In this document: positions 12,540 to 24,351 of the stretch, piece after piece | Layout: every line of letters begins with the position of its first letter | Numbering within the stretch: position 1 is the stretch's first letter | DNA from: Epiperipatus broadwayi | Taxonomy: Eukaryota; Onychophora; Udeonychophora; Euonychophora; Peripatidae | Assembly: GCA_028023455.1 (NCBI GenBank) | Contig: JAQFVV010006238.1 | Location: 1,183,478-1,247,477 of the forward strand | Direction of reading: 5' to 3' | DNA: 64,000 nt | The notes under the pieces: model-generated | What the model saw: only the letters and a program-made list of their open reading frames with translations | Databases searched by the model: none | Told to the model about the DNA's origin: nothing | Made by a program: the position numbers and the translations under genes

Positions 12540-13500
12540 AATAATAATTATAAAAATTATGTTCTTAAACAAATGAAAAGGAAATATTCTTGAGTAGAAT
12601 GATTCCATATCTCCAAAACTTCTTACAGCACTTTTACTAGAAAGATTTTGTGGATTAAAATGGGAAACTGAGAGTAAAAATAGTTGAAAATTATTTCATC
12701 TAGATTTTGCAGATAATGTGGTTGTTTTGGCAATAGTATTTCAAAGCTTCAGGAAATGTTGCAAATGAAAGTAAGAAAATAGGATTAAAAATAAATACTG
12801 AAAAGATAAAGTAATGTTAAATGAATTTTCTCAAAGGCAGAAATATAAGGATTGATAATCAGTAATTAGAAGTTAATAACTAGAAATATTTTGATCAGAT
12901 TATTAATACAGATAGAAATATAATGGATGAAATTAATCATAGAATTAAACTTGGTTGGAGCATTATGTATTTGAAAAGGAAGGTTTTTAATAGAATGTGT
13001 CTTACCAATTTTTGTTTAATACAAAAGTAATATTATAGACTTAAGTCCACTCAATGAAGTATGGAAATAAATATATTGGAAATAACAAGAAAAAATTGAA
13101 AGCAAAATAGTTGGGCAAAAATACCAACAGGTATTATTGACATCCTTGAAAGAATTATGAGACTAAAATGGAGCTGGGTTTTACATATTTCTAAAAGAGA
13201 TAGTAAACTAGACACCAAGAGATTGTATAAAAGATATAGAAAGAGACCATATGTGAGATGGATAAATGAAATATTTATAAAAGAGATGGTAATAGTCAGA
13301 CAGCTAAAGCCTTAAACTAGACACCAAAAGATTGTACAAAAGACCTAGAAAGAGACCATATGTGACATGGATAAATGAAATAAGATTGTTAGTGTGATAT
13401 AGATAAGAGAAGCTATGGATCAACAAAATTGAATTAAATATGGAGAGACCTTCATTTTGTAGTGGATTTATAATAGTTGAAAATTATGATGTTGATGAAA
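12540..13500 (+). mobile_element. RTE/BovB-like LINE, 3' reverse transcriptase section
   Basis: The codons read as the second half of an RTE-type reverse transcriptase. SISPKLL-like sequence lies near 12603-12625 (here FHISKTS through a shift). HLDFADNVVVLA lies at about 12697-12732, equivalent to the catalytic F-x-DD palm motif with the second Asp replaced by Asn. The thumb region follows. The final segment contains the terminal signature GGAGAGACCTTCATTTTGTA (13442-13461), followed by a GATGTTGATG tail near 13490. The same 3' signature ends the copies at 26310-26370, 32325-32375, 16055 (-), 42160 (-) and 45975 (-). Many stops are present. An internal 109-bp duplication is listed separately. 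Confidence 0.75.
13204..13384 (+). repeat. 109-bp tandem duplication inside the LINE
   Basis: TAAACTAGACACCAA begins at 13204 and again at 13313. Both are followed by an AGATTGTA-x-AAAAGA block and then AGAAAGAGACCATATGTGA and TGGATAAATGAAAT. The second unit is about 70 bases long before it diverges. Confidence 0.9.
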
Positions 13501-13772
13501 ATTTTGGATAAGTAGTTAACACTCAAATAATGTTCTATGTGTTTTTTGTAAAACAAGAAGAATGATATATCATCACATCATTATCACAGTTTTGGAGTGT
13601 GTACATATACATCATTATCATCATTTGATTCATTTTCAAGTTTATGTGCTTTGTTCTACTTTTTAAACTGCAATTATTGATTTTCAAATATTTATATGAA
13701 ATCCTATCATTTTTTGCTTTGCAACTTTGTATCACCAATCTTTTTTTCTTTTTAGTTTTTATTTTAGGAAGT

Positions 13773-13836
13773 TTTATATTATTATTATTATTATCATCAT
13801 CATCATCATCATCATTATTATTATTATTATTATTAT
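13773..13836. repeat. ATT/ATC trinucleotide microsatellite
   Basis: An array of ATT triplets surrounds a core of ATC triplets (about 13793-13815). Open frames across it encode only poly-Leu/Ile/Ser runs and should not be taken as genes. Confidence 0.95.
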
Positions 13837-14034
13837 TTTTTTCTTCTTCTCATTCATTTTTTCTATTGATTTGCAACTTTTTTTATATCTTCTTTTTTCC
13901 CTAATCATCCAGTTCTGCTTTAAAATAAACGTTTTAATTTTATTTTAATAGGTCATAAAATAGCATTAGCATTTTTTTAAATTTTTGCCAAGCTTGCAGT
14001 AATATTTTTGTTGCTGTTTTCATTATGGAAAGTG

Positions 14035-14285
14035 CAATGGACATGTTTCTAGAAGAGACAACAAGAGATGAACAACTGAAACTTTAAACTGGATTTCATG
14101 CTATTGCATATATATATGTAAACCTAGAAACTGGATTTATATGCTATTGCATATATATATGTAAACCTAGAAAGAGACCATACATAGAATAGGTGGATGA
14201 GTATGAAAGTTTTTCTGGAATTATAGGAAGTAATTTGGATTGGAAAAATTGGGTTAAATTTGCGAGAGCTTTCTAGAGTCGTATT
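14035..14285 (+). mobile_element. RTE-like LINE 3' fragment
   Basis: AGAAAGAGACCATACATAGA (14169-14188), then a GGTGGATGAGTATGA stretch, and WKNWVKFARAF-like codons (about 14241-14275) match the last part of the RTE copy at 13204-13480. It is probably the displaced or second 3' end of the same family. It includes a local 42-bp duplication. Confidence 0.65.
14089..14172 (+). repeat. 42-bp tandem duplication
   Basis: Two adjacent units run from CTGGATTT to CTAGAAA (14089-14130 and 14130-14172). Both contain GCTATTGCATATATATATGT. They are nearly identical, so the duplication is recent compared with the LINE fragment around it. Confidence 0.9.
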
Positions 14286-14289
14286 TTAC

Positions 14290-16050
14290 ACACATCTTTT
14301 CAAAAAATCCATAACTTGGCTTTCTTTGTTTCAATTGCTGATTTGTTTCTCCTTGCATTTGCTGCACTTTAGATAAATAATATTTCAAAGCAAGATACTG
14401 TTTGCATCATTATGCCAATCCTGACTTTCACATAGGTTTTTATATATTTTACACCAACAATTACTAAACGTTGTCACATCAGATCAACTTTAAAAGAGAT
14501 TGAGTGGTGTAATTGTGGAATTATTTCTGCTTCAAGATCAGCTACATGAAGATGATGATTTTATTCACAAAAGCTGAAAAAAACAACTACTAAAACCTGG
14601 TAAGACTGGCTGCAATCAGAAATCATTGCTTTATGAAAGTGGCAAATAAATATGAGGTTTAACCATATATATATACAAAATCATAATGAAACAAGTCTAT
14701 AGATATCATTAGAGCAACAACATATTTAAATATTTTGAGATACCATTTTTATTCCATAATATAGACATTGTTTTCAGTGTCTACCGAACAAATTACCATC
14801 AACTTCTCAAATAGAATATTTATGGATGAACTGTTATTTCAAGGTCAGTAAATGGTACTTTATGGAATTTTTATTTTTAAGACAGTAAGCGATATACTGA
14901 AGTGATATAGTTATTAATATAGGTATTGGAGACTGTATGAAATGTTTGACTCTGATTTATGATTTATTTATTCTTATTTCAACAATAAATGAGATTATCT
15001 TTTTCTTAATTATGATATATATATATCTATATCGTAATGTAGGAAGCCATATTATGACACTGTCAAATTAATCCAGTATTTTTCAATCTTTTTTTAATAA
15101 TGAGATTTCAAAATTTGGCGATTTTTTTTATGGCATTACCTACTTTTCTTTATATCGTGCACATATATAATTCATTATTTTATAGAATTAAAAATTATGG
15201 ATTATATGTATTAATTAGTTTAAATTTGTGCAAACTTTTTTTAACAAAAATGATTACTAAGATATTATACATTTTATAATTTTAATTTTATAAATATATT
15301 CCCCTGTTTGTAGAGAACATTCTCCTGTTTGTAGAGTACATGACCATAATAAACTTTTGGACTACTACTGACACATTCTAATCTACTCCTTTACAGTGAA
15401 TTCATATTCTTTTACATATTCTTCTATCAGATATCAAAATATAAATTGTCTTACGGAAAATAATTAAAAAGGTGTTAAACAGACCAGATTTGCCAATAAC
15501 TCAATATATAATTTTATCTCCTAAGACTTGTCTGAATTAAATATCTACTTTTTGAATGATGAATCGAAAATCTACAATTGAAGAATTATGGCATAAAAAT
15601 GAATTCTTATGAGATTCCAAGAAAATTTCTTTTTCTTGGATGTAACAATAAAATTAGGTAGGTTTGATCTTTGTAGACACAACTGGAGTCATATCAATAG
15701 AATTAGGGCAATTCATGGTAATTGTACTCATCGGCTTCAACTATTGATCTATGTCAAACTGGACAAACACAAACCATAATTTAATGATTGCTGAATCTAC
15801 AGGTACATTAGCAGAAATGGTTTTATTAAAGCCATTAGTGATTCTATCTCCTAACTGGAATCTCTGCAAGGTCCTTTGTGATATTTTGATAATAGTTAAG
15901 CAGTCTAAAAGAAATCCATACTTCAGGTAAATAATAATATTAATAAATAATAATGCAATAAAATTGTCTGTAATTACTATATTTAAAACAATATTTGATC
16001 CTCATGCAATTCACACATTTTTTAAATGTTAAATGAGATATTAGACTTCA
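14290..16050. other. No gene recognised
   Basis: No coding or RNA features. A short direct repeat (TCCCCTGTTTGTAGAG-type, 15300 and 15325) is the only local structure I noticed. Confidence 0.45.
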
Positions 16051-16115
16051 TCATCATCAACTATTATCAATCCACTGCAGAATGAAGGTCTCTCCAAGTT
16101 TATATTAGACTTACA
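16050..16115 (-). mobile_element. RTE-like LINE 3' terminus fragment
   Basis: The complement of the family's end signature is present: ATCAATCCACTGCAGAATGA near 16066 followed by AGGTCTCTCCAAGTTTA. Only the terminal 60 bases or so are recognisable. Confidence 0.7.
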
Positions 16116-16945
16116 TTTATATAACTAGTAGTAATATCATATATTTCTTGATTTCTATTTTTCAATTGCTTATTGTTGAGTATTTTCACTTTTATTCTCT
16201 TTTTATGTTGAATTATTATTTTTCATCTTTCTGTTTTAGTCTTGCATTTTTTATGTGCTTTTTTCTTTTTTTTTTTTGTTTAATTATATTTTTCTATACC
16301 TAAAATGTTTTGAGTCTTCCAAGTTACACTAACATTTGCTTCATGTAAATAGAATACTTTTATTTCCTACATTATTTAATACTCTTCTTATATGTCATCA
16401 GAACACAATATATTTACTATATTTACTGTCTCAAAAACCTTTGGATTAAGTAATTCATAGTCCTATTATATATCTAATAAAATGTATGTGTACTTTTGTC
16501 TTGAACAATTAATGCCATAGTTATACTCTACATGCTTTAGTGCATTGGCAGACTGGAACTGAAGGTCCACAGATCTCGATTCTAGCTTGAACAAGCCAAT
16601 AAACTATTCAGATATTTATTTTAAAGACTTTCTTGTTATTTCAGCACTGACATTGCAATCATATTATGTATTGCTACTGTCAATATGGAATTATAAAAAA
16701 TTCTTTTAAAATCATAAAAGTTAAAAGAAATGTATGCTATTATTGCTTACATTCTTGAAGCTCTTGAAATTGCATCTACCATACATGGTAAATATTTAGT
16801 GATTATAGAAAAAGCATTATATCTGTGAGTGGATGATTTGAACAAAAACTATGTTTGAGTAATTAATAACATGTTATGTCAGATAACATCAAGATTATAT
16901 AAAAGCTTTAATTATAAATTTATTAAATGCACATTGATTACATAA
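16116..16945. other. No gene recognised
   Basis: AT-rich sequence. A GATCTCGATTCTAGC stretch near 16574 resembles a pol III B box but has no convincing A box upstream. Confidence 0.4.
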
Positions 16946-16950
16946 GTAAT

Positions 16951-17126
16951 ATTTACTGAGACTGTAACCTCGAGAATATGCATGTAAAATGCGATCGTAG
17001 GAACCTCTACAGGTGTTTAACCACAAACTTACGCTATGGAAGAAAAGAGCTTGTGGTTAAACACCTGTCGAGGTCCTTACTATCACATTTTACATGCATA
17101 TTTTCGAGATTACAGCCTCAGTAAAT
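16951..17126. repeat. 176-bp near-perfect palindromic MITE
   Basis: ATTTACTGAG at 16951 is answered by CTCAGTAAAT ending at 17126. The arms stay complementary for about 80 bases each, roughly 90% by eye (for example GGTGTTTAACCACAA near 17012 against TTGTGGTTAAACACC near 17051). The loop is only about 15 bases. There is no coding capacity. The transcript of either strand would fold into one long hairpin. Flanking sequence does not show an obvious target-site duplication. Confidence 0.9.
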
Positions 17127-17134
17127 AAAAGCTT

Positions 17135-17690
17135 TAGTAAAGAATCCACTGAAATCTGACATCTCAAAGTGTACTACAAGTAAGATATGGCTGTGTATAT
17201 TTATTAATATGAGTGTAAAAACAAACAAACAAAAAACACTTTCTTGGCTTGTTTTTGACATCACAGAATTTCTAGAAGGTATTTTAAACAAAATTGCGGG
17301 AAAAAAAATGGCTGCTGTTATCTGTATTTTTTTTTTAAATTTATGAATTTAATATCATTAACAGTTTTCATCACAAGAAAAATAGTGGACATTGTATGTT
17401 TTTTTTTTATTGAGTGGGAAAATGATGAAGTGAAAACATTCATATATATACTTCTGTAGATTTGATTACTGATCATTCATATGTATGAAGTGAACATTTG
17501 TATACATACTTCTCTAGATTTGATTACCGATCATTCATCTATAAATATCCTTTCTCATTCAATTTATTATTATTGCATTATTGTACAATATTTTATTTTT
17601 CTTAGTTATTTTTGTTGATATTTTTAATGAGAATACTTTTTAAATTAAATTATAACACAGCTTTGTATATACCTATTAAAGTATGTAAAC
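17135..17690. other. No gene; one short direct repeat
   Basis: A TAGATTTGATTACTGATCAT block (17458-17477) recurs in slightly changed form at 17514-17533. Otherwise nothing is recognised. Confidence 0.5.
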
Positions 17691-17730
17691 AAAATAAAGT
17701 GTAGGGTTATTTTCTTGTAAATGAGCTACA

Positions 17731-17885
17731 AATGTGTTTTAGCAGTGATGTTGATAGGGAAACCATTAACTACCACTGATAGTTTCCAAGGCTAAATTAC
17801 TTTTTTAAAACTATTCTTCACTATTGGCTTTTTGTCATATGTTTAATTAGAAATAAAAGTTAATCTTTTTTATTTTTAACCCAAG
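17731..17885 (+). repeat. Left arm of a palindromic repeat family, copy 1
   Basis: AATGTGTTTTAGCAGTGATG, then ACCACTGATAG, a TACTTTTTTA block, a TATTGGCTT block and TTTGTCAT match in order the left half of the palindrome at 18052-18340. The right arm is missing. Confidence 0.7.
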
Positions 17886-18051
17886 TTGTTTTATGAATTT
17901 AAACCTAGAAATCTATTTTTACAAACATCAGGATTGAGTTCACAACTTCCTTAAACATCCAGTAAATAATATTTCATTTCTCTTACAGAGTTATGTTAGA
18001 TTAGAAGTTTTCATGGATTTATGTCATTTCCATATAAATTAACTATATATG

Positions 18052-18340
18052 TGTTTTAGCAGTGATGTTGCCAAGGAAACTGACAATCACCACTGATAGT
18101 GCCCAAGTTTAAACTACTTTTTTACACTATTGTTCAATAATAGCTTCTGTTTTTTTGTCATAGATTAGAAATAAGAGATCTTTTATTTTTAATTAAACCT
18201 ATGACTAAAAAAAAGCTATTATTGCACAACAGAGTTTTAAAAAAAATCATTTAGCCAAGAGCAATTAATCAGTGGCAATTAATGGTTTTCCTAGCAACAT
18301 AATTGCTAAATCATACTTTTAGCTAATTTACATGTGAATA
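18052..18340. repeat. Palindromic repeat family, copy 2 (about 290 bp)
   Basis: The left arm begins near TTTTAGCAGTGATGTTGCCA (18054-18073) and ends with CAATAATAGCTT near 18145. The right arm is its complement: AAGCTATTATTGCACAA near 18212-18228, through CCACTGATT-like and GCAACATAATTGCTAAAT (18293-18310). Arms are about 100 bases, diverged but alignable along their length. The unit is non-coding and probably a MITE or foldback element. Confidence 0.7.
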
Positions 18341-18344
18341 ATAC

Positions 18345-19015
18345 CACATTTTAATTTTTTTACATTAAAACTCTATGAAAAATTCTAATATATTAAAACA
18401 TGATATATATATATATTTAAATATTGGAAGGAATTCTGAAGAATACTATTGAACAGTCAAAACATTATTTTGAAAGAGTAGTATAATAAAAATATTGCAT
18501 TATGTAAAGTATGTAAAAGAAATTATTCTTGTTTATATTAGTAAATATATATACTACTAGCATTTCATTAATATCTGTAAATTTTGAATTTTCGGAATCA
18601 AATAATGCTGATGGTGTGATCTTTCTTTTTTTTAGTTTTGTCATAAGTGAAGTTTACATTATGGATCACCAGTAGTTTCTGAAAAGGGAATATTACCAGA
18701 CATAATTATATAATAATTTGTAGCACACTATATATATATCTTTAAATATGCTTTTTCTGTTTGTTTCATAATATATTTTGAATAGAATAATTCTTTGTAT
18801 TTTGTCACCATGCATGTCTTTTAAAAAAGATAGTTTTTTTCTTCCATATGTCATAGCTTGTATTTTTGCTATAATCTCTTTTCCCTTGTTGTTTATTGCT
18901 CTGTGGTTTTGGGTATCATAATTATGCAATTCAAACATCTTAAAGGTTACTTAGATGATTTACTAATTAAATTTTTACTGGTCTTTACTGTTATAAATGT
19001 CTTTTTATTAATATT
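18345..19015. other. No gene recognised
   Basis: AT-rich DNA; the open frames on both strands here lack protein features. Confidence 0.45.
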
Positions 19016-19017
19016 TG

Positions 19018-19259
19018 TACACAGAAGCAAAATTCCCCATACAGTAGTACCACTCAGTACAAGCCAGAGTAATCAATGGATGCAGTAAGATTTGTGCATA
19101 AAATCCCTATCTAGTGCTTACTCATCCAATATCTCCAGACTAGTTTCTAGCTTGTGGCTTTGCATCCATTGATTGCTCTGAGTGGCGCTACTGTATGGAA
19201 AGTTTTGCTCCTGTGTAAACAGCTTGTGTAAGCATAAAGAATGGTGATCATGTGATATT
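19018..19259. repeat. Foldback-family repeat, copy C
   Basis: The left half carries CATACAGTAGTACCACTCAG (19039-19058), AATCAATGGATGC, TGTGCATAAAATCCCTATCT and CTACTCATCCAAT-like blocks. The right half inverts them: GCATCCATTGATTGCTCTGA (19162-19181), GGCGCTACTGTATGGAAAGT (19184-19203) and TTTTGCTCCTG. The outer end AATGGTGATCATGTGATATT (19240-19259) is the complement of the AATATCACATGATCACC outer segment of copy F. The internal region present in copies D, E and F is missing, so this is a compact internally deleted form. Confidence 0.85.
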
Positions 19260-19264
19260 ATGAT

Positions 19265-21812
19265 TGGTTTTTATTTTATTTTACCTATTTCCATTCCTCA
19301 TTAAAGTGAATATTTTTAATCTTTTCTCTCTTTTATTCTACCTCTTAGTTTTCATTAACACTACCATTTTAAATTTAAGATCAGTATATTCCAAGTCTGA
19401 AAATCCACGCCATATTTCGTCATTAATTTAAATTCTTTATTAAATCCGACTACTGTCTTGAATATAAAATAAGTAATGTTTTAAATATTTGAGTTGCTAT
19501 ACTACTCCCTAATGCAAAGGCTAGCTTGCACAACGTATATATTGTTTAGGTAATTCGACTTCAGTTTTCCAAGAGTTACATTTAAAAAACAAAAATTACT
19601 GTTAGATTTTTAAATATTTTCTAAATGAAAGTACTTCAAGATTGCTCTGTTAAGTTAACTTTCAATATTGTTTTGATAAGGAAGTTCAATTCTTTATTTT
19701 TCTTTGCCTTTTTTTTTTTTTTAAAGTGAAATTCAATAAGTGAAGAAATATCAGAAAATCAATTAATTTTTTCCTTCTACTTTTAAATTGGTATTTTTCG
19801 AGAAAGAACAAAAGTAATTAGTTGTTGAGATACGAAACAGTAACAATTAGAAGTAAATTCTCATCAAATTCATTACTTATTATTTAAAAGAAAGTCAAAC
19901 CTAATCAGTAAGAAGGAAACTGCATGGAAATGTAGACCAGCACTCTCTTTTAAAGTAAAAATAGTCCACAATTAACTAAGAAGGCATCACTTATTTTTAT
20001 CCCTGCCTGACTATTTAAAATACTAAAATATTTGAATGGTTAAATGATATTTCTGTAGTGTAATTTTCACGACATCACTCTCATGCAAAGTGGTTTGTAT
20101 GATAGTTGTGAAGGCAGTAATTTTGACAATTAATAATAATTGACTTTTATATATACTGAACAATGATGAAGATATGTGTAAGAGGTTGTGCTCAAGCCAA
20201 CTGATGAAAACTGATCTAGTGCAAACACCTTGGAGTTCATACATGTTAAAAGCAGATAGAAACAGTGCATACTTTGCATGAAAGTGATGTGAAAATTGTA
20301 CTACAGAAATATTATTCATTAAGTGGATAATCTCTTGTCTAATGAATATCTAATAAAAATTATTAATAATTGAATGATTTGTTTGTCAGGAAATGGAGCA
20401 CCAGAAGTTACAAAATGGAGCTATGATGCATGCACCTTTAGTTTTGAAGTACACTGTCCTATTCCGGATCTAACCCCATGCAGCCTATATTAAACTTAGC
20501 AACCGAGCTCCCATGCTCTTGGCTACTTTGCTTAACATTAGCAAACTATTGTGCTAGACAACTATTTATTTATTAAAAAAAATTCTTAATTGCACAAACT
20601 AGGATGGGTGGATGTTAGTTCAGATTTAGTCAAAAAACAAATAAACAAGTGTCACTGAATTTTTGAATTGTCTGTTATATGAAATTCTGACATATTAATA
20701 TGATCCAGAATGTTCTGATAAATTTCAAAAACTGAAAGTCATTCAGAAAGAAATTGTAAATTTAAGCAGTAATTTGTTTATTAGTAGACTTGGGTCATGA
20801 TAATGTTACAAAAAAATGATGAAAAAAGAAATAGCTAATCCTAAATTAACAAACATTGTTGCCATAAGAACTATCCAAACTATCTTCATAAATTTTTGTA
20901 AAACTCTTATTGTTTTTGAGATGGTGATTTCAAATTCCATAATGTATCTTACTTTTATCATCTGTGAGTAATTCTGCTGGATAAAAAGCTTTCTCAACTG
21001 CAGGAAAGAATTTTCTAGAACAGTCTCTTAATCATTTACATCCTATTAATTCATGGTCTATACTTTATAGTGAGTGGTTTTCTGAATTGTTAAGAAAAGT
21101 CTTTCAAAGCCTTTTTTTTTTGCTCTGAAAATAGCAGCTGCAATTGTAGTGAGTAGTTAGGGTACAAAATTAGATATCAGACATTCAGCTTGGATGCATT
21201 CCATATTTATATAGTGTTTATAAATTCAACTCTATTAGTTGTTAATGATTCAGAAAACTATTGCTATTGATGCTATGACTACTCTTTAGACCTTATTATT
21301 AACACCCATCATCATTAAGAAATGTTTCTCAGCTTAATTCAGTTTACTAATCCAGACCTCCCCTCCTCACAAACTTCATCAAATTGTTTTATCCATCCAT
21401 TGCACATATGATTTTTTTCTAGGCTTTTGTGGTTTTTTGAGATCCAATAATATCAGTTGTTCCAATGCCATTTCTTCTGAGACATTAAACCCAATTTATA
21501 TTTCAGCTTCTTATTTTTATTCAAATGTGTCGGTCATTCTTTTTGTTTTCACATCTATATATTTTACTTTCAGCTTCTTTATCTAAAGCTATATTACATT
21601 CTTCATACTTTGCACTCTAATTTACAATCTATGTATTATTATTAAAAATGATAAAGCTACAGAATTTTTTGTTTCCTATTTAAAATTATAAATCACTTAA
21701 AATTATATATTATTTTAATAGTATAATTTTAATTAAATAAAAAACATAATGTGTCCTGTGTTTGTCATATTACTACTCAATGTATGCTATATATTAAAAA
21801 TCACTATCCCTA
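19265..21812. other. No gene recognised
   Basis: Mostly AT-rich. A less AT-rich stretch at 20385-20545 (from GGAAATGGAGCACC to GCTCCCATGCTC) looks like older functional or repeat sequence, but it gives no recognisable protein in any frame. Confidence 0.4.
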
Positions 21813-21817
21813 TAGAT

Positions 21818-22325
21818 CAGGGATTGGGATGGCATACTTTTTATTATGTAAGGTCGGATGATAAATTTTAAGCCTTCGTGGGCCAATTTAATCACCAAAG
21901 ACAACTTTTTAATTTTTTTGCATACGTTTATATTTTTACTCTTAATTTTGATGTTTTCTGTAGTCAGTATACACGAATTTAAAAAAAAAAAAATCATAAA
22001 AAATAATTTTCTTTTTATTATCTCTTTTATAAAATGTTTAATTTATTCAGCTTTAATCCATTTTTAATTTTAAAAAAATATGATAAAAAAAACGAAAAAT
22101 TTACATTGCTTGAGCTAATATATAGAGTTATTTTAAAGTTTTTGTTTGCGAATATTATATAATTGTAAAATAACTTTTTGCTTTATTTATTGATTATAAC
22201 AAGATCAAAAATAACATTTTATTATTTGGTGATGATAGCAAGTCATTTTCATTTCGAGCAGTGGACCAGATAAAGCCAATTTTTAGATCACACCTAGCCT
22301 GCAGGCAGTTGTTTATGGACCCCTG
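21818..22325 (+). mobile_element. hAT-like non-autonomous element remnant
   Basis: The left end CAGGGATTGGGATGGCATAC is followed by TAAGGTCGGATGATAAATTT and CGTGGGCCAATTTAATCA. The right part has GTGGACCAGATAAAG, TAGCCTGCAGGCAGT and ends GGACCCCTG. This is the pattern of the widespread hAT MITEs that start CAGGGGTCGGCAA and end with its complement, with GGGCC-rich sub-terminal blocks. The termini have decayed, and the 8-base flanks do not match, so boundaries rest on the termini alone. No transposase is present. Confidence 0.55.
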
Positions 22326-23452
22326 CTCACAACAAACAACCTATGCTCCTTTTTATTATTACTAATATATATTTTCGCGTGTTGTTTTTATCAGTGCACC
22401 TTTCACCTTAATTCAATCCTATCACAAACATCCATCAATCCAAACATCTGACCAACCTCTCACTGTGGATGCGTTTATATATGTTTTGACTTAGGGATTT
22501 ACAACTTGCAAATCACTTTCAAGTGAAGGAAGATTGCACAAATTGGAAGAAAAATTGTCTAATATTAAATGAGACATTTTTGGACGTTGTGAAGTTAGAA
22601 GAAAATGTGAAGAGACAATTGATATTGGAAGCACAAATGAAGTTGGATTTATTATAAATAAAAAGTGAAAGAACGACATTGTGGAGATTGATGGTGTATC
22701 AGGATAACAAGATTAGTTATTCAACTTAATGGAAACATCAAGTTGTCATGATAAAGAAGTAGAGAATTTTTATATGGATATACAAACAGCTTTTGATCAG
22801 ACCAAATAACATTTTAAAAATTACTATAGGAGACTTCAATGCAAGAAATATGAAAATGCTTTGGGCAAATTTCATTATGGTAATAGAAATGAGAAAGGAC
22901 ATAGATTAGTGGAGTTTGCAGAAAAAGAAAAACTATATTCTGAATTTTTTCTCTGAAAAAAAAAGTTAGATAGAAATGTATATGGAAACATCCAAGTGAA
23001 GTTACAGCAGAATTGGATTCTAACAGAAAATGTGTATTTCATGAATGTAATGTTCTCAATAAATTCAACACAGAAAATGATCATTGATTAGTGAGATGTA
23101 AGATGTGTTAATGCAAAGAAGGGATACAAAAATTATTAAGAAAAATAATATTGATATCTGATATTCCTAATCTTCAGAAACGTTCTAAGGAATTTAAATT
23201 AGAAGTTGTAAATAGATTTAAAATGTTAACAGCTTTTGAAGATAAATTCAATAGGAAAACAACTGATACACTATTAAGAATTGCAACAAAGATAGCTAGT
23301 ACAGAAAAATTTCTACTGAGACAATAATTTATGAGGAAAATAATGACCATGAAAGTGTATAAAAATGATCCATTAAGATGAATTGGATATCTAGAGATTT
23401 ATAAAATGGTATGAAAAGTTAACAATAATATAAGAAAATATAAAACCACTGA

Positions 23453-23675
23453 ACATCACATGATCACCATTGTGATGCACCCCTTTTTACCCTGAATAAT
23501 TCTAAGCCTCCTGCTTAATATAAGATTAAAAGATAAATGAGAGTAACCCAGTCCATGGGAATTTAAATTTGATTTGGTAAACCTAAGGATTGCTACAGAC
23601 GTAAGTGTAGTTGCGAAATTGGTTTTTTTGCTGTAGCTGCTTTAAAATCTGAATATAGAAACAAACTTCAAATAG
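23453..23675 (-). repeat. Nested insertion 1: inverted hAT-type internal fragment
   Basis: Its complement matches 24560-24720 block by block: TTTGAAGTTTGTTTC, CAATCCTTAGGTTT, AAATCAAATTTAAATT, CCATGGACTGGGT, TATCTTTTAATCTTATATTA and TTATTCAGGGTAAAAAGGGG. It also has about 40 extra bases (CCAATTTCGCAACTACACTT region). The left edge reads AACATCACATGATCACCAT (23452-23470), the outer segment of the foldback family. LINE coding stops before it and resumes with ELAKNVIEKSKN-like codons at about 23677. Confidence 0.8.
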
Positions 23676-24351
23676 AATTGGCAAAGAATGTTATAGAAAA
23701 AAGTAAAAATTAGAAGAAAAGTTTTTTCTACAATAAGAAAAAAAAGATAGAATTATTACTAAAAAAGAGAGATGACATCATAAAATGGGTGGAAGAATTC
23801 TGTAAAAAATTATATAGCAATAAAGAACAAGAAAATAGTATCCCTTTTAAATACTGCATCTTCTGAATTGCCTTACATTTAAATGAAGAAATGAGGTAAA
23901 CAATTAAATCTATGAAGAAAGGAAAAGTTTCAAGCAATGATGGTATTAGAATTGGTATTTTAAAAGAAGCAGGTATAGAAATAGAAAACTGTTGGGAAAG
24001 TTGTATACCAAATGTCTAAATGATAAATATGTACTAGATAAATAGAAGAATACAATATTAATATTGATTTTTTTAAAAAGTGATAAATTATGTTAGAAAT
24101 TACAGACCTATAAGTTTTTTTAATCAGTTCTATACAAAATTTTTACCAAGAAATTATAAATCGTTTACAGTGAACCTAGGATTTGAACCAACAAATGAGT
24201 AAGCTGGATCTACTTATATCACAGTGGATCATATCCAAGTATTGGGAGAAGCTGTAGAAAAGACCAATGAATATGAAGGCCATTATATTTTTGAATTTGT
24301 AGATTATGGAAAAGTATTTGATTATATAAGCATTTTTTCAAATGATTAAAG

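Noticed and set aside
13644-13948. Two overlapping open frames rich in Leu, Ile, Ser and Phe
   Set aside because: They are translations of the ATT/ATC microsatellite and T-rich flanks, with no protein family resemblance.
16540-16620. Possible SINE B box (GATCTCGATTCTAGC)
   Set aside because: No A box at the right spacing and no recognisable SINE body.
18858-19088. Open frame of 76 codons with hydrophobic segments
   Set aside because: Its second part runs into the foldback repeat copy C, so the frame is accidental.
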